From contig OZ020516.1 of assembly GCA_963971425.1 (NCBI GenBank), positions 20,839,332 through 20,903,331 on the forward strand: 64,000 bases of DNA, given 5' to 3'. Each line of letters starts with the position of its first letter. The first letter of the stretch is position 1. A program made the position numbers and the translations under genes. Below the pieces are notes generated by a model. It saw only the letters and a list, made by a program, of their open reading frames with translations. It searched no databases and had not been told where the DNA came from. The stretch is from Bryoerythrophyllum caledonicum (lineage: Eukaryota; Streptophyta; Bryopsida; Pottiales; Pottiaceae). Shown here one piece after another: positions 22,332 to 33,970 of the stretch.

Positions 22332-22529
22332 TCTATACCGTTGGAAGCACGTTTTCAAGACGCTTTCAGCGGTATATTACACATTCAAAAACTCTCAAAA
22401 ATAAGGGAGTTGTAGTCAAAAACTCGGGACATCCCGATTTAGGAACAATGCTGATTGTTTCGGCTGCGTAGTCAAATGAACCGCAACTCCAAATCGAGTG
22501 CGGTTTTTTTCCCCAGTTTTGTACTAGTG
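22332..22529 (+). mobile_element. Half of a CACTA-type foldback element
   Basis: This matches the right half of the 332-bp foldback at 27945-28276, including CGAGTGCGGTTTTTT and the terminal TTTTGTACTAGTG. The left half is missing and replaced by GC-rich hAT sequence. Confidence 0.7.
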
Positions 22530-22554
22530 CAGGGGGCACTCAAATAGAAAAGAT

Positions 22555-23030
22555 CGACCGCCGTGCGGACGGCCAGGCAGTCAGCTGCGCGGACTAGTGA
22601 GGGCCGACCGCCATGCGAACGGGCATGGGTCGACCACCGTGCGGACGTGAAGTGAGGCTCCATGTGCTGTTTTCTTTGGACTCATGGTGATTATGACCGT
22701 TGGGAGGCGGGAGGATGTTAATCTACCAACGAACGAGGTCGGGGTAGTGGTCGGCGGGGCGAACGGCGAAACGACGACCGCAGGACGGTCAGCCGCGCAG
22801 TCGGGAGAGGGCCGTCCGCCGCGGCGGACGGCCATACGATCGCCCCTGCAAACGGACTGGCTATCCGCAACACGGTCGCCTCCGGTGGTGGATGCCTCGC
22901 ACCGTCTGCCGGGCGGTCGGCCGGGGTAGCGGACGGCTATTTACCCCCGGATAAACTCATTAAAGTCAGTGATGTCACCGGACGTCCTCATGGGGCCGAG
23001 GACGTCCTCCGTCTGGACGTCGAGCGTTCT
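22555..23030. repeat. GC-rich subterminal region, right end of hAT element 2
   Basis: Rich in CCGTCCG/CGGACGG and in GGACGTCC palindromes near the end. Aligns with 15880-16186. Confidence 0.6.
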
Positions 23031-23145
23031 GACAACTCTAACTATATGTAGCAAGGAAAGAGGTAAATTTTTCCTCTTTATCTCAGAATGGTATGAAGCA
23101 TATTTAGAACATGCAATGTGTGGTTAGTCTAGTTGATTAGATATG

Positions 23146-24605
23146 TTGTACACAATGAGATTTTCTTCAGTACGTCTGCTTTGTATTGTCCTTTGTTGCT
23201 GGATGTCCAATTTTTATAATGTTCCCCTGTCAGGGTCTAACACTTAGACCTATATTGGCGTGATAACAGGCGTAATTGGCACCTGTATTGCACCATGTTT
23301 GTGGTACCTTTGGTATGTTTTTAAGACTTGAATAAATAATTTCTATGTAGTGCATGAGTGTTCGATTGTTCGTTGAAAATTACAAATTGAAAAGCTCAGT
23401 GATATTACGTTTTCTTGCAGGTGTTGATTCTAAAAACTTTAATTGCCCCCCTCCCTTGCTCCGGCTCTGCCTCCCTGGTGATGCAACTAGCAAGTATTAA
23501 TCAGCAGCAATCCATCTCCGCAGCCTCTGTTACTACAGGATTTGAGATTAGGGTAGACCGTGCCTACATTCAATAGGACCTGAAGCCCTGTCTATGTTGG
23601 ACATCATCTTTACCCAAAGGAGCCAGGGCCTAAGTGAGAAGTGAGTCGTTTTCGCAGGTTTGGACAACAAAGTTCTCAACATTGTTTTGAGTTTTCAAGT
23701 GTAGGGGCGTTCTTTTTTCTCATCTATGCATTTTCTTTGTCCTTGCCCACTATGGCATTTGCACATAGCACGGTCATTTCAAAGTTTGGTGGATGTATAG
23801 CTTATTTGATTGCATTTTTTTACAATTTCTTACAATCTTTATTAGGTGTAAGTATCTTCACATTCTTAATGCAAATTGTAATGCGCTGTGATTAATTGAG
23901 GTGGCTGAATTGGTGAATGTGGCGAGTTTCTTTTTGTGCTTAGGGTATTGGGATTGGAGCACGATGCGGTAGCGAGGTTTTGGACGCATTCCAATCTCTG
24001 GGTTGGGCAGACGGATGAATTTTGCAGAAATGCGTAGCTGCCACTTGCAGGTGTAGATGTTCAAGGTTATCAGTGTCTCTTACAATCTATTTGCTTGCTC
24101 ATCCTTTAGAAGCTCCCCCGCATCTTTGTTAGTTGCGTCTGGTTGACGACTAATTGCTCACAGCTTGTGTGGTTGTCTCCCATTATTTGTTCAGGTTTAC
24201 ATCATATTCCTCCTTGTGGTTGTCAAGCTTGCCACACCATGAGTTCTATTTATTTTGGTTTCATCTTCAAATTTGTATGTTGTGTCATTCGGTTTGGGTT
24301 TGGTGATTCCGTTCATATGCCTGGAGTTTGATTACGTTCACTAGTGTGTGCATCGAGACTACGTATCTGCTGGATACCAGCTGGATGAATAATGTAGAGG
24401 ATTTGTGTCAACCCGTGGAACAACCATTAGTTGACGTTTGCCATGAAACTAATCTCCAGCCATCTAATAGGGAGTCACGTCATTGGGGAGTGGGCAGCCT
24501 TACATAGAAGATACTTTCCCTTGCCAACAATATGAATCCCCCGAAGGAATGCAAACTTAAGGAAATGTAGGCAACTACAAAAGAAAAAGGTCATGTCGTT
24601 GTTTT
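23146..24605. other. No convincing gene
   Basis: Only short frames are present; the longest (23641-23895) encodes a hydrophobic 84-residue peptide that I would not call a gene. The base composition is less AT-rich than the hAT interior, so it may be host intergenic or intronic DNA. Confidence 0.4.
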
Positions 24606-24613
24606 ATCATGTC

Positions 24614-24684
24614 CGTCGCCTAAGAGATTCGAACTCTTGCGGGGAAACCCCATGTACTTAGCAGTCACACGCCTTCACCAAAGA
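24614..24684 (-). tRNA. tRNA-Ser(GCU)-like, 5' part degenerate
   Basis: On the minus strand the last two thirds match a plant-type tRNA-Ser: anticodon arm GACTGCTAAGTAC (anticodon GCU), long variable arm GGGGTTTCCCC, T arm with B box GAGTTCGAATCTC, and acceptor 3' strand AGGCGAC plus G. The 5' acceptor strand and D arm are eroded (TTTGGTGAAGGC where CTTGGCCGAGTGGTTAAGGC is usual). It is probably a pseudogene. Confidence 0.5.
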
Positions 24685-24699
24685 AGACCTCACCAGAAT

Positions 24700-24862
24700 T
24701 AAGTGAAAGGGTATAAGGCGCACCGGGCTATACCCAGGCACGGGCGAAGACCAGGGCCAAGGCCTGCCAGGTCCGGACCAGGTCTCGACGACCAAGCAAA
24801 GAAGCAGGCCGAAATATACAGGAACAGACAGGCACATGCCTTAACCACTTGGCCGAAGCAAC
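24700..24862 (-). mobile_element. SINE-like unit with tRNA-derived head
   Basis: The minus strand starts GTTGCTTCGGCCAAGTGG TT, an A box of tRNA-Ser type. A B-box-like GTCGTCGAGACC lies about 70 nt further. The body is GC-rich and runs toward the tRNA-Ser fragment at 24614-24684. No target duplication or tail was identified, so the right end of the unit is a guess. Confidence 0.35.
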
Positions 24863-24869
24863 ATGTGAC

Positions 24870-26016
24870 ATCCTAGCCCTGAGGCAAGTCAGGCTCGATG
24901 ACAAAAGCGTGCTATAGTTTCTATAAGTACTTATAATCACTTGTGACGTTCTATTTCCATTGTTAAGACCATTAAACAGATTATTGACTTACCAGTCTCT
25001 AAATTCTTGCAGAACTTGTTGCATCAAGCTGCCAACCCCGTTGTTCAAGATGGCCAAACTTCCTAACTTATCTCAAGGTTCGTTGTTCCCTAGATTCTAA
25101 TGGATGATCCCCTAAAATGGAGCTCTCTTACAAGTAAAATATTGGCATTATATTTTCAATGTGTGCCGACAAGAATGCATGTATTATCTGTTGAAAGAGA
25201 AAACGAGTTGACGGTGTTTGCTTTCAAGTTTCTTCAGTTTATATTTGTGACAATGGACTGCATCTTGAGAGGTACTTGATAAGGTAACTCCTAATAGGTT
25301 ACAAAAACCTATCCAAGACTACGCTCGAGATTTATGATATCCAGAGTGGGGTACCAAACAGGGATTGCCTATGACATGCATCCATTAATATGATTCATCT
25401 CAAGAGAATTCTCTATTTGAACAAACATAATGTGCTTTGGGACAAACCAAACAGAAATTACTTGATTGCACGCATAGCTGCTGAGAACCTTTTCAGATTC
25501 AGAGAGCTACTTTGGCATTACATTACAAGCACCAGGATACAAATCCTACAAGTATGCTTGTTCTTCACATATGCTACACCCCAGGCTTGTAAACAGGGAC
25601 TGAATATGATCCAATGACCGTGGGGTTGATACTCTCTATCGAGTACATCTGACCATCATCTCATCATTGGTTAAAGAATGTGCTAAGCTCACTACCTAAA
25701 ATGGACCTCACTGTGTCTAAAATACAAACGACTAAATCAACGAGTCGCCACAGCCACGTAGTAATATTGTCGTGGCAATACTAAGGTCGTGTAAAGGCGT
25801 TTGCCATTGCACATTTTTGGTTTTCTGAGAACAACCTATTGCTAGCATTACAAGGTTGTGCAACTTTTGAAGCACAACCTGTTGCACCAAATCAAAATAA
25901 ATGTAAGAGACCTAGTAGTACATCCCTAAAGGGAGCTGTACACATGTCCCAGACTCAAACCTAATCAAGAATAGTGCCACTTGGGAGTAACAGACATTGC
26001 ACCAGGCCTTGGTTCA
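24870..26016. other. No gene recognised
   Basis: Downstream (3') of the Smr gene on its strand. Short frames only; no repeat shared with the rest of the window was seen. Confidence 0.4.
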
Positions 26017-26581
26017 CTAAACTTGTACCTGCAAGGCATGCATGCTAAAGAAATTGGCATCATAAACATCACGCATATTTAAGTACTCCTTAAATGAAAT
26101 AGAAAAGTCATATTTTGAGAAGGATGTAGTGAAGTATCCATGAGCTAGAAGGAAATTCTTGACGGCCAATGGAAGAGAAGGGCCACCTTTACTGTGCCGC
26201 CCAACACCTAGAATATCGCGTTTCTCAAGATGAATAACAGGGTAAACATATGTGCTTCAATGAAATTAAAAAAGATTGTAGACTATGGCAACCCCTAATC
26301 ACAAAGCTAATAGGATATGAAACAAAATATAAAATATAAGCCTGTGTTTCTGAGGAGTTATGTATCTGTTTTAACGGAGAGTTCATTTTTCACAACAGCT
26401 CGTGAAGCCGCTAGAGGCAATGGCTGCTCATGCCCTGGCGCCCGTTGTGATTGATTGTAAAGAAATGCTGGATTTGTTGACAACTCTTTCTCGATATAAG
26501 CAAGACGTTCTTGAAGAGCCATTACTACTTCGGTGGCATGTAATCCATGTAGGTCAATCGACCACACATTCACATGTCCAT
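26017..26581 (-). CDS. Smr-domain protein, last two exons
   Basis: Two minus-strand exons encode an Smr domain. The upstream exon begins at 26581 after an acceptor (tttctgtttgtgtag) and encodes WSIDLHGLHATEVVMALQER, the LDLHG helix start of Smr. The last exon, 26254-26017, begins after a tttcattgaag acceptor and encodes ILGVGRHSKGGPSLPLAVKNFL, the conserved (T)GxGxHS loop and following helix, then HGYFTTSF and a tail ending LQVQV-stop. Smr domains bind or cut nucleic acids; in plant proteins they often follow a CUE domain. Usually residues after LHG and the GxGxHS loop are about 70-90 apart, as here. The donor of the upstream exon is unresolved: no GT in the right phase is obvious before its stop at 26358, so a break or a missed small exon is possible. 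Earlier exons were not found. Confidence 0.6.
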
Positions 26582-26619
26582 CTACACAAACAGAAAAACC
26601 ACAACGTATTGTAAACATT

Positions 26620-27765
26620 TACTAAAACCAAGATGGGCAATGTAAAATCCTTGTGGAGGACGATCCCAACACGACGATCAAATCCTGTGATGATCTGTGA
26701 CGACAACAAAGCTTAATTTTTGAGACTTAGATTTTTTTTCGGCAACACTTACACTCACCAAGACCCCTAAACATCGGAAGACCGATGTAGTTTAGAAGGG
26801 GGATAATGTTAAGTGGAGAACCAGGATTAGAAGACCCGGCGTGAACCAAATAAAGCCCCCCCTAGTGGGAGTCTATTTTGAACACAAAGTCCTACTTTAA
26901 GGATTCAGCCCTTGCAACCAGCCCTCAAGCACCTACATGCGTGCATTACAATAGGGTTGAGTATTTTCCATCATGTGGTTAAGTGTGAATTGCATCACCA
27001 TAGGTGAATTGGGGATGCTTTCTGCCCTTGCCTTATGGCCTAACTTTAAACGCCCATATCTTTTGCCTTATGGCTCCAAAATTCAATTTTTTTGTCTTTA
27101 AAAGGATCAGCAAATTATTATCAACTTGATCAGGCCAATTAGAACTAAATCAAGACTGATACACGACCCCCACAAGCAGCCAACAGAAGACAGGCCTTCC
27201 CAGAATTCAAGAACTTTGTTTAGCCCTAACTCCTTGATGGTAACTCCGATTTCAACGTTTTTTCCTTCTAACCTCACTAGTTTCTTGTGATTTAAACAAT
27301 GGAACTCTCCAATTAATCAACCGACTTTGGAAACCTCACACGCATGCGGACAACAGTGCTTCACTTATCCACATACATTCATGTTGCTTATGCACACCGA
27401 CTCACGACACCATACACCACACATTCACATGCACGACCTGGTTGCTCATGGATTGAATGTCATGCAAGATCAAGTTCATCTTTTAGGTTTAAGAAACCCT
27501 AATCTTGTCCAAATTTTGGCAATGCTTTTGCACTGAAGCTATGACCGGAAAATTTTGTGTACTACTTCCATACATGCAACCAATACAATGTGATTACAAA
27601 ACCAACAGTCAAACCATCACAAGGTTGGAAGGAAGGGAAGCTCCTTGATCGGAGCCGAGCCTCCTTGCAGCTCGATCCTTCTCGTTGGCACATTGTTCTT
27701 AGGTCCAGCTCGTTCACTTCAGCCTCCGTACTCGCGCTCTTCAGACCTTTTTGCTCTTTTCCGTC
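26620..27765. other. Probable intron or upstream region of the Smr gene
   Basis: No further Smr-protein exon or repeat was recognised here. Sequence is of mixed composition. Confidence 0.3.
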
Positions 27766-27880
27766 TGCTCGTGATCTTGCTCTTCACTGCCTCCTCGTGA
27801 TCATCTCGTTTACTTGTCATCTTCTCGTCTGCTCGTGATCTTGTTCTTTGTTGTCTGCTCGTGATCTTGCTCTTCACCAT
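27766..27880. repeat. Irregular tandem repeat, CTGCTCGTGATCTTG type
   Basis: The word GCTCGTGATCTTG(C/T)TCTT recurs three times with partial copies between. Confidence 0.6.
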
Positions 27881-27944
27881 CTCCCAGCTCTCGCGGATTT
27901 TAATTCAACATTCGGCTTTTCATACCTTCAGAGTTCTTCCCCTG

Positions 27945-28276
27945 CACTAGTACAAAACAGGGAAAAAAAAACCGCGCTCGATTCGGAGTTGCGGTTCGTT
28001 TGACCACGCTGTCGCACTATTCCTAAATCGGGCTGTCCCGGGTTTTTTGGCCATAACTCCCTCAATTTTGGGAGTTTTTGGACGTGTAATATACCGTTGA
28101 AAGCGCATTTTTAAGATGCTTCCAACGGTATATTACACGTCCAAAAACTCCCAAAATTGAGGGAGTTATGACCAAAAAACCCGGGACAGCCCGAATTAGG
28201 AATAGTGCGACAGCGTGGTCAAACGAACCGCAACTCCGAATCGAGTGCGGTTTTTTTTCCCTGTTTTGTACTAGTG
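27945..28276. mobile_element. CACTA-type foldback MITE, 332 bp, TSD CTG
   Basis: The whole element is one near-perfect palindrome, centred near 28110. It begins CACTAGTACAAAACAGGG and ends in the reverse complement. CTG flanks it at 27942-27944 and 28277-28279. CACTA ends with a 3-bp duplication are diagnostic of CACTA (En/Spm) elements. A half copy lies at 22332-22529. Confidence 0.85.
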
Positions 28277-28279
28277 CTG

Positions 28280-29330
28280 TCTCTCACCCGCACCCTAGAT
28301 CTCGTTTCGTACACACACTCCAGCCGGCTTCCGGCTCCTCATCTCTACAGCTGGGGCTTCCGGCACTCACATTCAAGGCAAAAATTCCCTACACGCTCTA
28401 GGCGGGGCCTTCCGCTCTGTCTTCCTCTCCTCTCGCTCTCATTCCGTCCCACACACATACAAATCGCAGCCGGCCTCTCGCGACCCCCCTGCAGCTGCTC
28501 GCTCGAATCTGTGGTCGCCTCCTCGTTCCCCTCATCGTTCCCTTCACTGGATACCACATTAGCCGCAACCTTGGCTGCCACCTTAAAGGCCAACTCCAAA
28601 AAAACTTAACCTAAAATGCTAATTCCTCCCTAACCACCTTTGCAACAACTAAGGAGGTGCCTCCGCCATTCTAAGAAATAATCCTCTTGCAATTTTAATC
28701 TTTTGTCACAAGGCGAACACATGGGCCTCAAATAATTGAAGCCACTTTACCCAATTCCAAGGTTCTAATTCTACCTAAATCTACCTAAACCTCACGTCAC
28801 CATTTGCATATAACTACCCTAATTAAATAGCGATTGGTGGAGGCTTTTGTTTCAAGTCTTTTAACTTTTTCCTTGATTAATTTTTATTAGGCTTTAAGCC
28901 TGATTCCTCTTTTCCTCTCCTTCATCATAATTCTTTCTTTTCTTCCTTTATCACCCCTTCTAATTGTGTTAAAAACACCAGGGTTTACTTGTAGCCCTTC
29001 TAATGGTTACGAGGGTTTTTTTTTTTTTTTTTTTTTCTTCCTTATCATCTTTGGTTTATTTATTTATTTTATCCTTATTTATTTTTTGGTTAACCACATA
29101 AAAATCATTAATTGCCATAATATAGCTCCTAAATTGAGAAATGGCAATTTAAGAGGCCAATTGGCCGCTTTAGTCAAAAATCATGAGTCAATTTAATCTC
29201 TTAACCCGATTCACTACTTCCTACTATTAAATTGTGAGTTTTTTAACCCTTTTGACACTATGAGCCAATTTTGGGGCTCACATCCGGGTAGTAATTTTGT
29301 TTTTGATAACCGCTTGAGTTTTTAGCTTTC
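28280..29330. other. No convincing gene
   Basis: 28280-28610 is C/T-rich and open in several frames but without a recognised domain. Further on there is a T run at 29016-29036 and AT-rich sequence. Confidence 0.4.
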
Positions 29331-29337
29331 CAGTGGA

Positions 29338-29513
29338 TGAACCTGGACAAGCGGATGATTTCTTTCATGGACAATGTTTCATCCACTGGACTGGCCAGAT
29401 GAACCCTGGACAGGCGGATGATTTCCGTCCTGACTTGTGTTCATCCGCCAGTTGGATAAACCTGGACACCCAGATGACTTCATCCAGTCAAGTGTTCATC
29501 CGTCGGATGAAAT
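29338..29513. repeat. ~58-bp minisatellite, three diverged units
   Basis: Units start GATGAACCTGGACAAGCGG, GATGAACCCTGGACAGGCGG and GATAAACCTGGACACCCAG, each with an inverted TTCATCC near its end, so each unit can fold. Confidence 0.65.
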
Positions 29514-29884
29514 CGGTTAGGATTTGGTGCACATGTGTGAAGGAATTTTTGGAGAAATCTCTCTCTCTTGCAACTTGGAGCTAGAGCTTAGACACTAGAT
29601 TTTGAGGAGTTGTTAGAGTGTTAGAAGGCTACAATGAAGTTGGAAGACGTACAAACTATGAGCTAGCCAATAAAATCCGACGTGATTTGAGGTTGTATGT
29701 GTTGTTCTGAGCAAATCAGGGTTTCATTAGGATTTCTAGGGTTTTATGTAGAAGAGAGTTTGTGGGTCAAGCTCCCTTTAACACTAATACAAAAAGACAC
29801 TCACCATTTCGTAAACTTTGACCACCGAGATTGTAAGATACATGCATTTGAAGAGCGTAAAACCATATTACACTCTTAATACAA

Positions 29885-32800
29885 AAATACACCATCAATA
29901 TTGGCATGGGCTCGAACTTTGTGGAGGGTTGTGATTTGTCTTCGTTTTAGTATCATATGTACCATTGATTCTAGTATGATTTGGTCGGGGTGGCTGTTGT
30001 GGAGGGTAGGGTGTGTTATTTGGGTGTTTAGTAGGTATAGTGTGTTGATGCACTCTGTAAATATGTGCGCTGGTTCATTGTTGTATTTTGTTGTGATGAT
30101 TTCTAGTGTTTTGTGGATGGCCATGAGTTCTGCTCTGAGGATATTTTGTAGTCCATGTAATCTTTTGGCTAAATTGATTTCTATTGAAGAATTGTATATT
30201 CCATAGCCGGCTTTTTCTCTGTGCCAGTTACCCGAGCTAATTTGCTCTGGCGGTTTAAAGGAGCCATCGGTATAGTAGCTATATGCGAGGTCAAATTTTG
30301 GTAAGGTGGTAGTATGATAGTCCGGGAGGAGTGGGGGCATTAAGGTGTAATCTAATGTATTGTTGCTGTAATTTAGTTTTGACCATTTTTTGTTTCTGTT
30401 GATGGGTGTTTGTATAGGGCCACCTTTGTGTATAGCCGGCGTATGTTTAGAGTTTTAGCTATGGAGGTGAATTCTTCAAGTTGTTCTTGGGTGCCAACGG
30501 TTTGATTTTGGTGGTGGACACATATTATTTGTAGTGTGGATGGTTCGATTTGAGGCTTTTTTAGTTCTGGTGGAATAGTGGATTCTTCATATGGTATTGA
30601 ATCTGCTTCAAATAAGGCAATGATGTTAGAGTCTGGGAATGGGCCTACTTGTTGTTTGAAGATTTGGTACCAATTTTTATCTGGGATGATGATGAGCGTA
30701 GATGTGTAGTTTGGATCTTTTTTGGCAGCAAGGCATGCCTAGTGTAGTGCTTGTTGTGTTTCATCGTCGTTGTGGAGGAGTACTATTCCGTTACGGATCT
30801 AGTTGTGGTCAAAGGCTTTCCCCAGGGATTGAAATATTTTGTCTCTTTCAAATGGGGAGTAGAATTTTTGTAGTTTGGTGAAGCATGTGATAGGAGAGGA
30901 GAAGTATGACTGTTCAATGTTAAAGGATGATATTAACGAATCTAGTATGGGGGTGGAAATTGTGTATTGTGCATTTTGAGGGGATTGTTTGTTGGGATAT
31001 GGTATTTGTATCTATAGTATAACCAGATTAAATAAGTTTCAAATGGTTGGGTTATTGGTTCTATGTTCGTGGGTGTCTTTAGTTTTATATTGTAGTGGTT
31101 CCATAGCCATTGGAGTCTAGTAGTGGTAATGGTTTGTAAATGTCGGCGATTTTCTTCATATAGATGGGCAAGGTTGTTGTCTATTTTAATTGTGTTTGAG
31201 CTTGTGAGGATATCATTTTTGGGGTTACATTCTGTGGTATGGATGCTTAAGAGTGGGATACTTATAGGTGGGGTTATGGATCTTGTGTCTTGGAGTTGTT
31301 CTTGGGGGTGGTGGGTTTGAATAATTTCGGAGTAGAATTTATTTTGGATCCTTTGATAGTGTTGTTTTAATTTTTCGGTATTGTGATTGGAGGTATTATG
31401 GTCGTGTCGTGGGAAAAGGTTTCTTTGGGAAAGCCATTTGTTAAATGTATTATCATTATGTCGCCATTGGCATAGGTATTTGGTGTATGTGTTTTGTATG
31501 TTGTTGATATCTTTGTGTTGTATGTGTTTATGGTGTATTATTTTATTGATGGGATATAAGGTGGAATTCTTGGGGAGGTGTGTTGGGGGCCGGGGGTAAA
31601 AGGGTAGTGCCGGGTTGGGAGGGTGGGTTTGTTGACGGGTAGTTCTTGGGGATGTGTTGTTGTTGGTGATGACGAATGGGTCATTGGGTCTATGGGAATA
31701 TGGGTGTATGAGGCAAGGGGTAATGCATGTTGTTGGGCATGTTGGTCGGCAGAAGAGTTGTTTGGCAATATTTAGGGCGCACTTAATTAGTTTGGATGAG
31801 GTAAGATGATAGGTTTTGAAGTCCTCATTATTCATGATGTGTGTGCCATTTGGGAGAGTAATTTGTTTTAATTCAAAGATATTTTTTGAAAGGAGTTTTT
31901 GTAGAAGTTTTTTGGAGTGTTGGGGGTTGAGTGTAGTGTGATTTTGTGTTTCTTGGCGCCATGATAATTCTAGTGGCGTTTGATCGAGGAGGAAGTTTGG
32001 AAGTGTGCTTTTGAAGTGAACTTTAGCTATATGTTATAATAGGTAGAGTGTACGAGTTATTGGTGATCTTATGCAATCCGTTTTTTTTAATTCTGGGGAT
32101 GTTTTCGGCTCCACCGTGTTGAGCTAGAACATATTGAGTTAGTCCTATGTATATTTTCCCCAGTCATCCTTTGTCATTTAGAGCATTTTGTAGTTGCTCA
32201 CCGATGCATCTGAGGTAAGCATTTTTAAGGGAGAAGGCTTCTAGGCCAATTTATTTTTGTGGGAGTTGGATTATCGCGTTTGACATACATTTTGGCATAC
32301 CGCAAATTGTTTTTGGTATGGCAATAATTTTTTGATCTAGTTTTTTGATGGCTGGCATAGAGTATGGTACCATACTCTACATACAACGTAGAAGTTGTAT
32401 GCTATTCCTGGTCGTAGTACGGTGTCAACCATTTTAATTTTTTGTTTCATAGTAGCCGGGCATGTTGTCAGGTCTATACTTTGTTTGATGAGTTTTGTTG
32501 TTGTACTGTGAATTTGGATTTTTCATTTTAGTGATGGAACCAGATTTGTACCTAAGTATACATATGGTTCATTTTGATGTAGGATTGGGATTGGTTGGTT
32601 ACAGAAGTTGATGTTAGAGGCTTGCAATATGGCTTTAAATGTGGTTGGGTTTATTTTGGATTTATTTCGGCATCCAGTAGCAGCACATTTTGGGACTCCT
32701 ACTTCTATACCAGTCTATTTACAGTATCTGTCGATTTTATTGATTTGAGTTTGTAATGATTTTATTTTGTTGGTTATGGTCGCGAGGTCATCAACGTATG

Positions 32801-33330
32801 CGGCAGAACTTATGGTGATTTGAGAAGTACGAAACGTGTATCCGTTATTACCTCTTTCAAGCCATCTGAGTAATGGTTCTAGAAAATTTAATTAATAGGT
32901 ATGGGCTGAGGGTGTCCCCTTGTATAGTTCCTCTTTGAATGGGAATGGGTTTGGTTTTTCTGAAGTGTTCTCCAATGTAGTGAGTAGATGATTGGGAGTA
33001 GATGTTACCAACTAATGCGGTAGCATCCACTGGGTAGCCAAGATCTATCATTATTGCCAATAATCTGGCATGATCTATGGACCCAAAGGCATTTTTGAAG
33101 TCAATATATAGGATATGTGTATCTTGATTTGTAAATCTTGCATCTTCAAGTGCGGCAATTATGGTTTGTATTTGTTTGGATGTGCTTCTTTCTGCTCTAA
33201 AACCTTTTTGGCTATCGTGTAAGATTTTGAATTTTTCCTCGTATGAGGATAGTATATACGTGAGTGTACTGGTGTTTAATTTGTAGATCTTATTCACGTA
33301 TATACCCTCTTCCTTATGCAACAAGGCCTG
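29885..33330 (-). mobile_element. LINE, minus-strand piece with reverse transcriptase
   Basis: Reading the minus strand from 33324: RT motifs FRAERSTSKQIQ, LYIDFKNAFGSIDH (first catalytic Asp), QRGTIQGDTLSPYL, then AYVDDLA (YxDD) near 32780-32800, a thumb/linker with Cys (GVPKCAATGC), a long linker (31835-30942), and RNase H starting YTDGSF near 30280 with RAELMAIH and HKVRAHANIDG. It stops at 29885, before the last RNase H residues, so both ends are missing. Several stops and frame changes interrupt it. This is a non-LTR element: RT, RNase H, no LTRs. Confidence 0.8.
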
Positions 33331-33337
33331 TGTACTT

Positions 33338-33970
33338 TAACACTTTGACTCAAGATAATAGTGTATTTTCTTACTACACATTGCATAATTTTATGGATCT
33401 ATGTTTTGTCTTGTGTTTGGTCATCGCACTCTAAAAATCACAAGTAATAGAGATGTTTAGGATAAGAGAAATGGACTTGCAATGACTAGGGGTATAGAGA
33501 GTAGCCATTTATGTAGGAAAGCAATAATTTAAGTTTTTGTATCGAAATAGTTGTTGGACTTGAAATCTAATTAGTAAATAGAATTATGTTGCATTATTCT
33601 TACAATAGAAAAAAACAAATTTGAAAAAAAGTAAAATCCATAATTTCTATTAGTTTTGAAATAAAACCAACTTAAATTGCCAAGAACTTTCTTTCACTGC
33701 TACCCGCCTCAAAAAGTGCAATAGTCAACTCTATGGTACTACTTTTCATCTCTATAGTACCATACCTAGATGCCCTAAATTTGAGCTTTTGATGTTTTTT
33801 AACACCATAACTTTAGTCTATTTCCCTATAAGTCCAAAAAAATAAAAAAACTCCTTGCAAAGATAACCCATATTCCAATTTCCATTAAAGTTTTTAAAAA
33901 GTTATCTTCAAAATTTGAACTTCAGGAACCTATCCAAATCCGATTAGTACCCTGTAGGTACAAAGTGTTC
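33338..33970 (-). mobile_element. Family B TTAA-element fragment, inverted
   Basis: The reverse complement matches most of 9372-9990. It lies exactly between the two LINE pieces, and both LINE pieces are cut at its edges. Confidence 0.6.

Larger units (their letters stand above)
16868..23040. mobile_element. hAT element 2, 6173 bp, 8-bp duplication ACTATATG
   Basis: The left end reads TAGGGTTACCAATCCGACG; the right end, reversed, reads TAGAGTTGTCAGAACGCTCG. ACTATATG flanks it at 16860-16867 and 23041-23048. An 8-bp duplication plus these ends identify a hAT-superfamily element. Subterminal regions are GC-rich with many CGGACGG/CCGTCCG motifs; the interior is very AT-rich and shows no transposase. 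Its right 390 bp match hAT element 1, so it is probably a non-autonomous relative filled with other repeats. Confidence 0.85.
16328..23127 (+). pseudogene. Kinase-like gene remnant, split by hAT element 2
   Basis: Reading from 16328, the protein resembles the kinase fold: an N-lobe with VIKMYEF (putative ATP-binding lysine) and FKREIDAY (helix C Glu), then RIFGYG, FITMEALG at the hinge, YHGDLNLKNILF (catalytic-loop-like, HGD in place of HRD) and RFVDFGES (DFG). This variant HGDLxxxNIL...DFG is seen in atypical protein kinase-like families. Two TAA codons interrupt the N-lobe, before 16496. At 16860-16867 the frame meets the 8-bp target site of the 6.17-kb hAT insertion. A likely continuation lies at 23047-23127 (FLFISEWYEAYLEHAMCG then stop), needing a one-base frame change. 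It is a host-type or multicopy gene, dead here. Confidence 0.55.

Noticed and set aside
23641-23895. 84-codon hydrophobic frame
   Set aside because: No homology that I recognise, no splice or promoter context; a frame of this length is expected by chance in such sequence.
28205-28609. 134-codon frame and an opposing 84-codon frame
   Set aside because: The first overlaps the CACTA foldback, the composition is low-complexity, and no domain is recognisable.
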